Part shown: one piece after another, positions 1 to 9,155 of the stretch
Numbering within the stretch: position 1 is the stretch's first letter
How the letters are laid out: every line of letters starts with the position of its first letter
From: Chelonoidis abingdonii
Lineage: Eukaryota > Chordata > Testudines > Testudinidae
Direction of reading: 5' to 3'
NCBI RefSeq assembly: GCF_003597395.2
Contig: NC_133771.1
Span: forward strand, 48,894,834 to 48,958,833
DNA: 64,000 nt
Notes under the pieces: model-generated
What the model was told of the DNA's origin: nothing
Seen by the model: only the letters and a program-made list of their open reading frames with translations
Databases searched by the model: none
Made by a program: the position numbers and the translations under genes

Positions 1-461
1 AGAAATACCATTAGTCGATTTCACCCAGATAATTATTCTTAATTAATTTGTTAGTGAAAAGAAAAAAATCTTTAGGTCCAATACTGTAACCTCTTTCACA
101 GAAAGGAATTCTACTGAAGCCACATGCAACACCTTCAATATTTACAAGTATCTCTCAACCCAGTCTGTCTACTTGGATGAAAGATCTATTGTTGATCGGA
201 GAATTAGATGCATATTCATGGATCAACGAATCATATTTAGTTCAATTAATCTTTCCTTATAGCCCCCAACTCACATTTTTGTTGCTTTATCTGAGTATCT
301 TCTAATTCATCTCAGAATGTCTGGTACTGCCATGACCAAAAATGTACACAGCAACTCACATCTTTGTATAGAGTAATGATGAAACCAGGATACGTCACCT
401 GCAGGATCACGGACAGGTTGCCTTGCCCAACCAGATAAAATCTCAGTTTCCCTCCCTGCTT
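1..461. other. No feature recognised (AT-rich left edge)
   Basis: I see no coding potential or repeat boundary I can support. Short open frames on the minus strand around 307-515 lie over the MITE-like sequence that follows and resemble no known protein. Confidence 0.5.
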
Positions 462-561
462 CCAGGGGCACTGGAACAATCTGTATAGTGGGGGTGCTGA
501 GAGCCATTGAACCAAACTGTAAACCCTGTATGTGATGGAAACCTAGTTCCAGAACCTATGG
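462..561. mobile_element. Short MITE-like fragment, probably hAT-related
   Basis: The ends are imperfect inverted repeats: CAGGGGCACTGGAAC on the left, and CATAGGTTCTGGAAC as the complement of the right end. The interior ('gctgagagccattgaacc') looks like an abundant turtle interspersed repeat, which is recall rather than a search. No clean 8-bp duplication flanks it, so the limits are approximate. Confidence 0.45.
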
Positions 562-601
562 ACCCACTCTCACTAGATTCCTTGTTACAGTCAACTCCTT
601 T

Positions 602-740
602 TAGGATGACCAGATAGCAAGTGTGAAAAATTGGCACGGGGGTGTATGTGTGTGTGTGGGGGGGGAAATAGGTTTCTATATAAGAAAAAGGCCCAAATAT
701 TGGGACTGTCCCTATAAAATCAGGACATCTGGTCACCCTA
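602..740. mobile_element. hAT MITE, family 'TAGGGTGACCAGA', copy A
   Basis: A 139-bp palindromic non-autonomous element. Its ends read TAGGATGACCAGATAG and (complement of the right end) TAGGGTGACCAGATGTCC. It is bracketed by a perfect 8-bp duplication, ACTCCTTT at 594-601 and 741-748. An 8-bp TSD with TAG-type termini is the hAT signature. The middle carries a G-rich, GT-rich run and a 'tatata' block. Related copies lie at 1413-2469, 9020-9147 and 31826-31947. Confidence 0.8.
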
Positions 741-1394
741 ACTCCTTTCCCTCCACCCTGGTTTGACTTTTGTCCCCACTGCATTTGAATTGAATGGCTT
801 CCTCCTGCATGCTCCCTGGGTGCTAGGAGGGGGTCACTGAGAGCAGAGGAAATAGGCCCCTGCTTTCAGTTCCAGTGCTCAGATCCAGCTCAGCCCAGAG
901 CAGCTGGAAGTAGCCTCTGAAGGGAAAGTCCAGCTGTGCCCCTGTAGTCCTGGGCTGGAGCATGCTCAGGCGCTCTGTGGGGATAGCATATGCATAACCT
1001 TGTCTCATGGAGCTGTTAGGGGATGCAGCAAGCTTAGTCACTCAGTGGGGATAGCACATGTGCTCTGGTCAGCAGTGGGAGCTGTAAACAGATGGAGCAC
1101 GCTCAGTTGCTCGTGGGAATGGTGCATACAGTCTGGGAAGCACTAGACATTGCAAAAGGCTGGAGCATGTTCAGTCAGGATGTAATCTTCAGATATTTTA
1201 GCTGCTAGAAGTTTCTACTGAGCATGTGCAAACTGGAATTTTTCAAGTGCTTATAATTTGGCCAAATTTGGGTGGATTCTCACAGGGATATCTAAAAAGC
1301 ACATCCCTAACACAAAGGCTACCACATGCCAAATCTCATGTCCCTGCTTCAAAGCATGACGACACTAAAATTGTTCAAAGAAACGTTTGTTTTA
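741..1394. repeat. Decayed unclassified interspersed repeat with reiterated 'gagcatgctcag' motif
   Basis: Variants of GGAGCATGCTCAG recur near 955, 1095, 1162 and 1215, interleaved with 'ggggatagcacatgtg'-like segments near 980 and 1045. This suggests a worn reiterated unit. Sequence after 2502 ('ttcagctcaaatggttaaag') may be the other side of the same element, split by the (AC)n tract and MITE/LTR nest. No termini or coding sequence were recognised. Confidence 0.35.
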
Positions 1395-1412
1395 ACACAC
1401 ACACACACACAC
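1395..1412. repeat. (AC)n microsatellite
   Basis: Nine AC units lie immediately left of MITE copy B. The last 8 bp serve as one arm of that MITE's target duplication. Confidence 0.9.
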
Positions 1413-2469
1413 TAGGGTGACCAGATGTCCCAATTTTATAGGGACACTCCTGATTTTGGGTTCTTTTTCTTATATAGGCTCCTATTACCCTCCACCCCTG
1501 TCATGGTATAAAACCCCACTCTGAACCTTAGAGTCCAGAAGATGGGGTACTAGCATGAATTCCTCTAAGCTTAATTACCAGCTTTAGATCTGATTAGGCT
1601 GCCACCACCCAAAAGTAATAGTGTTTGGGACACTCTGACTCCCAATCCTTCCTGGGGACCACAAGACCCAACCCCTTGAGTCTCACAACAAGGGATAAAC
1701 CATCCCCCCACCCTTTTCTTCCTCCCAGATCTTTCCTTCCTAGTTACACTAGGAATCACTGTGATTCACACTCCTTGAATCTTAAAACAGAGAGGAAAGT
1801 CCCTCCCCACTCCCTTTTCCCTCACCCAGAGGCAACAGATTCAAGCTCCGTGAATCTAAAACAAAGACGAAATATTCACCTTCCCTCCGCCTCCTCTATC
1901 TCCCTTCTCCACAAATTCCCTGGTGAGTACAGACTCAGTTCCTTTGAGTCTTACAAGGGGGCGAAACAATCAGGTCTTTAAAAAGAAAAGCTTTTAATAA
2001 AAAAAATAAAAAGTAAAAATTATCTCTGTAAATCAAGATGGAATATTACAGGGTCTTTCAGTATAGACACTGAGAGAAGCCTCTCCCCCAGCACAATACA
2101 AAATAAATCTTTCCAGCAAAATACAACATTTTAAATTCTACCAGCCAATACACATTTGCAAATAAAGAAAACAATCAAAAAGACTAAACCTATCTCTACT
2201 TGCACTTACTACTTAAACAGAAAATTAGAGAGTCTGTAGAGTCTGGTCACCTCTCAGATCCAGAGAGAACAACAGACAAAGACAACACAAAACATAAGAC
2301 TCCCTCCACCGAGATTTGAAGGTATCTTGTCTCCTGATTGGTCCTCTGGTCAAGTGTTCCAGGTTCACTGTTTGTTAACCCCTTACAGGTAAAAGAGACA
2401 TTAACCCTTAACTATCTGTTTATGACAACCCCCATCCTGATTTTTCACATTTGCTGTCTGGTCACCCTA
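1413..2469. mobile_element. hAT MITE copy B, interrupted by a solo LTR
   Basis: The left part (1413-1498) begins TAGGGTGACCAGATGTCC. The right part (2428-2469) ends TCTGGTCACCCTA. Removing the 929-bp LTR and one copy of its 5-bp duplication restores a MITE of the same size and order as copy A. The flanks are ACACACAC (1405-1412) and ACACACAT (2470-2477), consistent with an 8-bp duplication inside an AC microsatellite, although the microsatellite makes that less telling. Confidence 0.8.
1499..2427 (-). mobile_element. Solo LTR, family TGTCATAAACAG, copy 1
   Basis: A 929-bp LTR-like unit on the minus strand. On the plus strand it begins TGTCATGG and ends CTATCTGTTTATGACA, so the LTR itself reads TGTCATAAACAGATAG...CCATGACA. 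A perfect 5-bp duplication ACCCC flanks it (1494-1498, 2428-2432), and both sides are halves of one hAT MITE. No internal retroviral gene or second LTR is present, so it is a recombination remnant. It contains about four copies of a degenerate unit marked by 'cttgaatctta'-like segments near 1672, 1770, 1845 and 1938. A 5-bp TSD fits Gypsy-type or ERVL-type LTR elements; the class cannot be settled without internal sequence. Confidence 0.85.
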
Positions 2470-2501
2470 ACACACATACACACACACACACACACACACA
2501 A
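2470..2501. repeat. (CA)n microsatellite
   Basis: A CA run with one interruption ('acacacatacacac'), continuing the microsatellite on the left side of the MITE. The two runs were probably a single tract before insertion. Confidence 0.9.
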
Positions 2502-3352
2502 AAATGGGCAAAATATATTTCCCTAGGCTTGTTCTCAGAAATGGCTAAACCATTCCGCCTGAAAACTTTCAGAAAAATAATTCAGTTTGACGTAGACACC
2601 CACAATGTCAAATTTCAGCTCAAATGGTTAAAGTTTGGCAAAAAGTGATAAGCAGCTGTAAGCAGGGTCTAAGAATAGGAAGTGTTGGACAACCTTTGTA
2701 ACAGGCCCTGCCCATAATATTCAATATATACAATAGCTAGGTTGTGGAGTGGGAGCCTAATTACCCAAAAGCACTAAACTAACTAATGGGTGAAATACTT
2801 TTACTACAGGAATTCTTTGGAATTGTGGGAGTGAAAACAGCATCTAAATCCAAAAATGCTTGGCATTTTCATAAAGCTCTTCTTTGTAATTAGGCTTGGA
2901 AGGATTACATCAGTAAATGTCAGTTTCCCTGTACAGATACAAACCAACAAACAAACATTTCCATCAATGATTATCACAATGTATAGATAGCATTTTTCTT
3001 AATTTGCCTGTTTGAGAACTTATTTGAGTTTAAGGATATTTACTCTGTATATTTTGACATGTGATATTGACAGTTTGTGTTTTAATGGTTATCAAATTTT
3101 AACTTTTAAATCTCCGGGTCTGTCATTAAATAATTGTCATACCCTTGCATAGTTACTCACAACTATTCAAGTATAGATTATAAATTTAAAAGACCTTAAA
3201 AATCATAATTTTGCTCAGCCGTGAAAATCTGAAGCAATAAAAATGAAAAAGGACTTAAAACAAAACATTGAGACCTGTCAAAATTATTAAAAAAGAACAA
3301 CCCTAATTCTGCCAAGCCTCATGATGAGTTATCTTCTAGCCCAAAGTGTCTT
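2502..3352. other. Right part of decayed repeat to about 2700, then no feature
   Basis: The segment to about 2700 ('gctaaaccattccgcctg...gtttggcaaaaagtgataag') reads like old interspersed repeat. From there to 3352 I see only AT-rich unique sequence without supported features. Confidence 0.3.
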
Positions 3353-3366
3353 CTGCCACCTAGTGG
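3353..3366 (-). promoter_or_regulatory. Candidate CTCF core motif
   Basis: The plus strand reads CTGCCACCTAGTGG, whose complement CCACTAGGTGGCAG fits the vertebrate CTCF core closely. Only a motif match is claimed; occupancy cannot be judged from sequence. Confidence 0.35.
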
Positions 3367-3960
3367 ACAGTCTTTTAATGTGTATTTTTTGCAGCTTGAT
3401 AGTACAATATAAAAAGGGACGCAGGCTGATCAGTATATATTTGAAAGCAGTCCTAAATTTCTCCAGAGTCAGTAACAAAAGAGATTCTCTTCTAAAATCC
3501 AAATATTTCTGTGGCTAAATTTTGGTGGGGGGAGAGTTGAAAGGATGGGGGGATAATAAGGGGAGCTACTTAGTCTCAGAGGTGGATGGGTGTCCCCTGT
3601 ATTCCTGTCCTCCCAGTGGCTAAAATCCTGTGCTCTCTCCCACCATACCTCACCATACCCCATCTCTAGCAGCTAGTGCCCTGCATGCCAATATGCCCCT
3701 GCTCCTCACCCAGGTATTAGTATCTCAGAAGTTATTTCTCAGAAATACGTGGACACAGATGTACTAAGTATATTTTTTCATCATTTCATGCTTGACTAGG
3801 TCTCATGCAGAAGTACATTTTTCATGTGCTGTATCCTCAGACTGACATAATGAACTTCAAGTATTTTGAGATCTGGATGTTCTTTAATAAGTGAAAAATT
3901 CTGTAGCATTTTTACATTCATGCTTCTAATTTGAAAGCTGTCAATACATTTCTAATGTAT
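3367..3960. other. No feature recognised
   Basis: Unique-looking sequence. A minus-strand open frame near 3469-3663 is Pro/Ser/Tyr-rich and matches nothing I know. Confidence 0.4.
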
Positions 3961-3965
3961 AAAAG

Positions 3966-4250
3966 CATAGAAATGTAGGGCAGGAAGGGACCTTGAGAAG
4001 TTGTCAAGTCCAGCCCCCTGCTCTGAGACAGAAATAAGTAAACACAGACCATTTCTGCAGGGATGTGTCCAACCTGTTCTTAAAAACTTCCAACAATAGG
4101 GATTCTACAAACTCTCTTGGAAGCCTATTACAGAGCTCAACTACCCTTATAGTTGGAAAGTTTTGTGTAATATCTTACTTAAATCTCACTTGCTGCAGAT
4201 TAAGCCCACTACTTCTTATCCTCTTGACATTTTCCATTAGCTCCTAAAAT
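3966..4250 (-). mobile_element. CR1 LINE, 3'-end fragment
   Basis: The order 'catagaaatgtagggcaggaagggacc' ... 'ccagccccctgctctgag' ... 'aacaatagggattctacaaa' ... 'cattttccattagctcc' is the standard 3' UTR to end of ORF2 layout of a minus-strand CR1. It is 5'-truncated after roughly 285 bp, the usual state for CR1. The divergence implies an old copy. Confidence 0.8.
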
Positions 4251-4315
4251 TGTGTGCTTCTGTTTTCAAAGTGCTGAACTGCATTAAGCAGTAAGTTTAC
4301 TTCAGATAATATTTA

Positions 4316-4440
4316 CAAGGATCTGGGTTCTGTTTCCATTTCTGCTACAAGTTACCTGTGACACCACAGGCAAGTCACTTAATTTCTCTGCCTCAGTTAC
4401 TCCATTTGTAACATTAAGTTGTTATATTACTGCCTTCTAG
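4316..4440 (+). mobile_element. MIR/CORE-SINE fragment
   Basis: It keeps the MIR order 'gggttctgtttcc...gctacaagttacctgtgac...ggcaagtcacttaatttctctgcctcagtt...ccatttgtaa'. This is an ancient tRNA-derived SINE; the tRNA head and the LINE-like tail are lost or unrecognisable. Confidence 0.65.
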
Positions 4441-4473
4441 CATGCTGCAAAAGTGAACTACATAAGAGTTAAG

Positions 4474-4626
4474 TATCAGAGGGGTAGCCGTGTTAGTCTG
4501 GATCTGTAAAAGCAGCAGAGAATCCTGTGGCGCATCTGACGAAGTGGGTATTCACCCACGAAAGCTCATGCTCCAAAACGTCTGTTAGTCTATAAGGTGC
4601 CACAGGATTCTCTGCTGCTTTTACAT
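4474..4626. mobile_element. Penelope-like element 3'-end fold-back
   Basis: The left part (4474-4533) is the inverted 3' terminus of a PLE ('gtatcagaggggtagccg...gttagtctggatctg'). The right part (about 4534-4625) is direct 3' sequence ('gacgaagtgggtattcaccc...ctgttagtctataaggtgcc'). They share an inverted repeat of about 28 bp: 4506-4533 pairs with 4597-4624 with one mismatch, leaving a loop of about 63 nt. The same tail follows the GIY-YIG frame near 11.8 kb and appears inverted at 60631. No coding sequence is present. Confidence 0.75.
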
Positions 4627-5424
4627 AAAAGTTGCAAAGAGCATGAGGATTAAAACTAGCCAGCAAAGAGGTGGAAACAGAACTGAAGACATCGTAGCTT
4701 TTAGCCATGGACACACTCCTAAGTAAGGAGGCATTTTGGTGAGAGGAAAAAAAATGCCTTTTCATTCACTCCTCATGTGCCTTACAAGGATGTAGCGGGG
4801 AGGGAAATTATGACTTGCTGTAGTATTTATGATCATGTAATTAAAAACTGTTGTAATTCATACAGACAAGGAAGCAGAGTTAAAGTTGGGTGCTCAATCT
4901 GAACTTTCACAGTCACTTTAACTGTTTCTTAAGGTAGGTTTTTAAGCTGAATTTCCTAATTGGGTGGTATTTGTGTCTTCTCTTTTCTTGCTGTATCCTT
5001 CACAAAGGTGCACATCAGAGTATGTAATAGCCCAAGCAGATGCAGCTTTAAGGAGCCAGACTTCTATGGGATTATGCCTCATTTAATGCACACTTTAGAA
5101 GAGGCACTAATATGCATGCACTGATACACAGCTGAGCCCATCTTCCCCTGGACATGTTAATCAATCATTCCCAAAATATTATACATCAGTAGAGTCTGAC
5201 TTTCAAATGCTCAGTTCAATTTTGATTACGTTATAATTTTCTCTAAGACATGCCAAGTCATTTCTCTTTATTGAAGACTATTTTGCTTCCCAATTTCAAC
5301 TTTCTACTAGTTATTTCATGACTAGAGCTGTTCAGAACATGTCACAAGTTTCACCAATGATGGCAGTGACAAGAAACAAAAGTATTCCCCAAGCATTGTA
5401 GATACTTAAACTGATGGTGACCAC
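4627..5424. other. No feature recognised
   Basis: AT-rich unique sequence. The minus-strand open frame 4493-4765 spans the PLE fold-back and its flank and is not a gene. Confidence 0.4.
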
Positions 5425-5556
5425 TGCTTTAGCTCTAGATTGTAAACTCTTTGAGAAATTGACTGTGTTTGTACAGCACTTGGCACACAGGGATCCTGGT
5501 CCATGACGAGGGGCCTTGAGTACCAAAACAACGCATATAATAAATAGTAATATATA
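5425..5556 (+). mobile_element. Old L2/MIR-type 3' tail fragment
   Basis: The string of motifs 'ctagattgtaaactctttgag', 'tgtttgtacagcacttggcac', 'gagtaccaaaacaacgcata' and 'taataaatagtaat' resembles the conserved 3' end shared by L2-type LINEs and associated SINEs in amniotes. Assignment is by recall of that tail. Confidence 0.5.
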
Positions 5557-6082
5557 TGGAGTCTTAAGGCTCCAAAAGAGTCATACTGATCTATGGGAAG
5601 GTAAAGAATTGGGGTTTAAGGATGAAATTTTGTTAAGTTGTTTTCAATACTTTTAATTAGTATTTAATCAGAAAATATATTTTATAATATAGTCCACACC
5701 AGATTAAAGCATACACTCATCACAAATGAGAGTTGTGAACCTTACTTTTTGTGACCGCTTTTGTAAACCATTAAGTCACCACAGATAAACATAGAACTAA
5801 GTTTGTAAAACCGAACAGATCTTGATGGATAAATGAAACAAATCGATGTTTGTTGTTAGAAGGACCAGAGCCTAACTCGGTAACCCTATGTGTTTGTTCA
5901 GACTCCCAAAGAAGAAAAAAGGCGCAACCTGCTCCTCCAGCATTTGTCTCTCCAGAACGGGGCATGACAGAACCCCTGCTGGAGGCCTTGGAAAAGGGGC
6001 CACTGTACTTCCCCTCCCCCCATCACTGCCCAGTAGGCTCTGGCTGCAAGAAAAGCCCCTAGTGGCCACATGCAGCCACAGT
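5557..6082. other. No feature recognised
   Basis: No repeat boundary or conserved coding frame is visible. Overlapping open frames from 5850 into 6235 run into the LTR that follows and arise from its GC-rich composition. Confidence 0.4.
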
Positions 6083-6087
6083 GGCCC

Positions 6088-6875
6088 TGTCACGGACTCA
6101 CAGATCATGCCCGTTCTTGGCCCTGTGCTGTCCGTGGGGGGTGCCCCTTTTAGTGAGACAGTCCTTCTCGGGAGTCCACGCTCTCTCGGGGTCAGGCCCC
6201 TCCACCTCCTGGAGCCGCACCTCTCTGAGCCTTAGCACATCTGTCTCTGCTGTGGGCCCCCTCCGGGAGTCCATGCACTCTGGACCCCCGGGCCTCTTCA
6301 CCCCCCCAAAGGGGCTGATGCAACCCTATTCTCTAGACCAGAGTGACTCTCAGCCAGCATAAAACAGGAGGGTTTATTGAGAGTTGAACACAGCACAGGA
6401 AACTCTCAGGGCCTCAGGCCTGGCCTCTCACAATAACAGCACATCCCAGTCTCCCTGCATCCAGGTGGGCTCTGCCTGCTTCCCCTCGCCAGCCCGAGCC
6501 CCCCTGCTTCCCAGCTGGGTCTCTGATATCCCCGGCCTCAAGCCCCGCCTCAGTCCATTGTCTTCTCTCCAGGTAAACAGGGTCGTAAACAGGAAGGCCT
6601 GAGTCCCCTTTCCTCGCAGCTCTCCTCTGGCTGGAACCGGCTGGTCAGGTCACCGGGGTCCTCTCTCTGCAGCCCATTGTCCTCCCACTGGCCAGAACCG
6701 GTTGTGTCTCCTGGGCTGGGGTCCCGAGTCCCTCTCCGGTCCTCTGTAACAACAAACTCCCTCTCCCCTCACCTCATTAAACCAGTAACACCCAGGTACA
6801 TTGAGTCCCACCCCCTGTGCATGCAAACCCTGGAAAAGACAGAAAACTCCAAGAAAAAACCCCAACTTCATCACA
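6088..6875 (-). mobile_element. Solo LTR of a second family
   Basis: On the plus strand it begins TGTCACGGACTCACAG and ends CCAACTTCATCACA, so the LTR reads TGTGATGAAGTTGG...CCGTGACA, with TG...CA termini. Imperfect 5-bp flanks GGCCC (6083-6087) and GGTCC (6876-6880) fit an aged duplication. The interior is GC-rich with promoter-like low-complexity sequence and no open retroviral gene. Many short frames of both strands cross it and are artefacts. Confidence 0.55.
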
Positions 6876-6925
6876 GGTCCTATCTGAGAAACACTGTTAG
6901 AGATACAGTGCATTCAGCAATAAGA

Positions 6926-6954
6926 AACACACACACACACACACACACACACAG
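6926..6954. repeat. (AC)n microsatellite
   Basis: An uninterrupted AC run of about 13 units, 50 bp beyond the LTR. Confidence 0.9.
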
Positions 6955-9011
6955 AGGAATCATTGTTTAAAACAAAATTCTTTTCACCTTATGAGGACAG
7001 TTAAATAGGATTCTACATCCTAGAAGTTAGAGGTGGTCCAGTTCTGGACCCTGGAACTGGTATTTCTGGGTTGAGCCTCTCTGCCGAAAGCAGATCCAAT
7101 CTCGACTTTTCAGCCAATTCATATTTTCATTTCAAAACCACTTTAACAGGTATTATGCAGCTCTTCCATTGTATCTCATGAGCACATATTCTTAGCAGGA
7201 TAAGCTCTAGGTGACCATCAATAAAACATTCCAACAACTACGTTTCATTTATCCAACTCTCTCTTTACTGCAATCATTTATTACTGATATAGCATAATTT
7301 ATGACTGATATCTTACACTGGACAGTCACTTTAATTCAACATCTTGTAACTTCACAATTGCTGACATTCACAAGGGTTCCCTACACATATTTGACTTTAT
7401 GGGCTTAAGCCAGTTTACTCTGAGGATCTGTCCCCATATTTTTAAGTGTCACTGTCCAGAATGTGGAGGAACTTTGGTTATACTGAAACCCAATTCAATT
7501 CCAACCGTTATCATGCTCTGGCCAATCTATAGTCTTCCTAGAAGCATGGATTAGGGCATTTATACCAGGCAGGGTTCAGGGTTCCTTACATTGTCCTCTC
7601 AAATCATAGATAACCAAGAGATAGCTACAAAAAAGTTACTTTTTAGCCAAGTAGTTCAGTCACACAGAGATGCTGTTTAGTTTATTATTTAGACTCACAA
7701 GTCTTTAGGGGACCCTGATGACAAGACAAACACTGAGAGCTACAGAAGATGTTGATAAGAGGGTCAAATGGTGGAAGATACTCTCCTCAGAGACAGTACC
7801 CTTCAAATTGTAAAAGCAAGAAAAGTTCAGCATTTTGTACACCAGGGGGCAATATATTCTTTAAAATGGCCAACTGAGTTGCATTTTATGTGAAAACCTT
7901 GTTTTTGTCTGGAGAAGCTGGCTAACTTTTCAGAGAACAGTATGTGCTAAGGTAATTTTGGAAAAATTGCCGCTTATTCTTAAATCCAGATCAACCCACT
8001 GATGTACTGTAATAGTTACTTAAAGAAGTCAAAGCATTTACTAGAACAGTGCAAGTAACAACTTGAAAACACTCAGGCAGGATTGAACTTTCTCCAAACC
8101 CCTCCTCTATCCCCCCTCCCCGTTGAACCAAGACAAACATCATAATGTCAATAAAAGACAACAACTTAACAATAAGTTCCATCTATTGGTGGAAATGCTG
8201 CCTGCACTGATCATGACAATATGATGGGAAATGAGGCCAAACCAAAACACCTGATCCATACAGCCTCGACATTTGGGAAGATCTAGTTTTAGATCTGAAC
8301 TTCTCAGCACAAGTCCATCTCAGTAGGAGGGATCCTAATACCCCATCAAGCTCTGGAGATCCCGCTCTTAATCTGGATCCATCTCTAGATAGAATATAAA
8401 ATTCTAGTTGGTTAACTTGCAAACTCTGACTTGTATGGTCACTTGTATTGTAGGTTTTTTCAAATAAGAAGCAGAATCTGGCTAAAACGAATCTCCAGAC
8501 ATAGGAATGGACTAAAACAGAAGTAACATCTCAGCAGAAGGTGAATTAGTCCAATGAGCTTCACTTTGCAGAGATGAATTTAGGGCTTCTCTTTACAGTC
8601 AAAATCCTTGTTGCTCAGTTTTCATTTGTACTGATATTTAGTCATAAGTTATCAAATCATTTCCCTAATGGCGGATGTTGAAAGCTCTAGTCCCTCTATG
8701 AATGTTTCCTTGAGAACCATGTTGATGGTTTGATAGGGCCACATTACCCCCTTTCATGATCCACCTGGCAGAGAAAGATGTGTAGCAATGTGTGCAAGGG
8801 GAAGGTGGCAAGGCGTGCGATGGCACGTGGAAGCCTCCAGCCATGGATGTGGAACTTATATCTCTATAAGCATTTCTTAGCCCTTCCTCCACCAGTGGCA
8901 GTACAGCTGAACCGTACTGACACTGACAATACAGAAACAGTTACTTGTCTGTCATCCCTTCACTTACTAGAAAGCTACAGATGGAAGCCTAGTGATGAAA
9001 GCCAATGTAGT
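6955..9011. other. No gene or repeat recognised
   Basis: Long unique AT-rich stretch. Apart from the CTCF-like motif at 7840 I can support nothing. Open frames such as 8778-9044 (plus) and 8665-8892 (minus) are short and match no known family. Confidence 0.45.
7840..7853 (+). promoter_or_regulatory. Candidate CTCF core motif
   Basis: CACCAGGGGGCAAT matches the CCACCAGGGGGCGC-type core apart from the first base and the 3' positions. Orientation is opposite to the candidate at 3353. Motif evidence only. Confidence 0.3.
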
Positions 9012-9019
9012 AATGTATG

Positions 9020-9147
9020 TAAGGTGAGCAGAGACCAAGTGTGAAAAATCAGGACAGGGGGGAGGGGGGAGGTAATAGGAGCCTATATAGGAAAAAGCCC
9101 CAAATATCGGGACTGTCCCCATAAAATCGGGACAACTTGACACCCTA
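9020..9147. mobile_element. hAT MITE, family 'TAGGGTGACCAGA', copy C
   Basis: A 128-bp copy with decayed ends (TAAGGTGAGCAGAGACC on the left, ACTTGACACCCTA on the right). The perfect 8-bp duplication AATGTATG at 9012-9019 and 9148-9155 fixes both ends. The interior matches copy A ('ggagcctatatagg', 'atcgggactgtcccc'). Confidence 0.85.
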
Positions 9148-9155
9148 AATGTATG

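Noticed and set aside
1395..2501. AC repeats on both sides that could be taken for target duplications or CRISPR-like repeats
   Set aside because: They are one microsatellite split by a MITE, with no spacer/repeat regularity.
4474..4626. Hairpin that could be taken for a microRNA precursor or a terminator
   Set aside because: Both arms are identifiable PLE 3' UTR, and the loop is too large and repeat-derived for a microRNA call.
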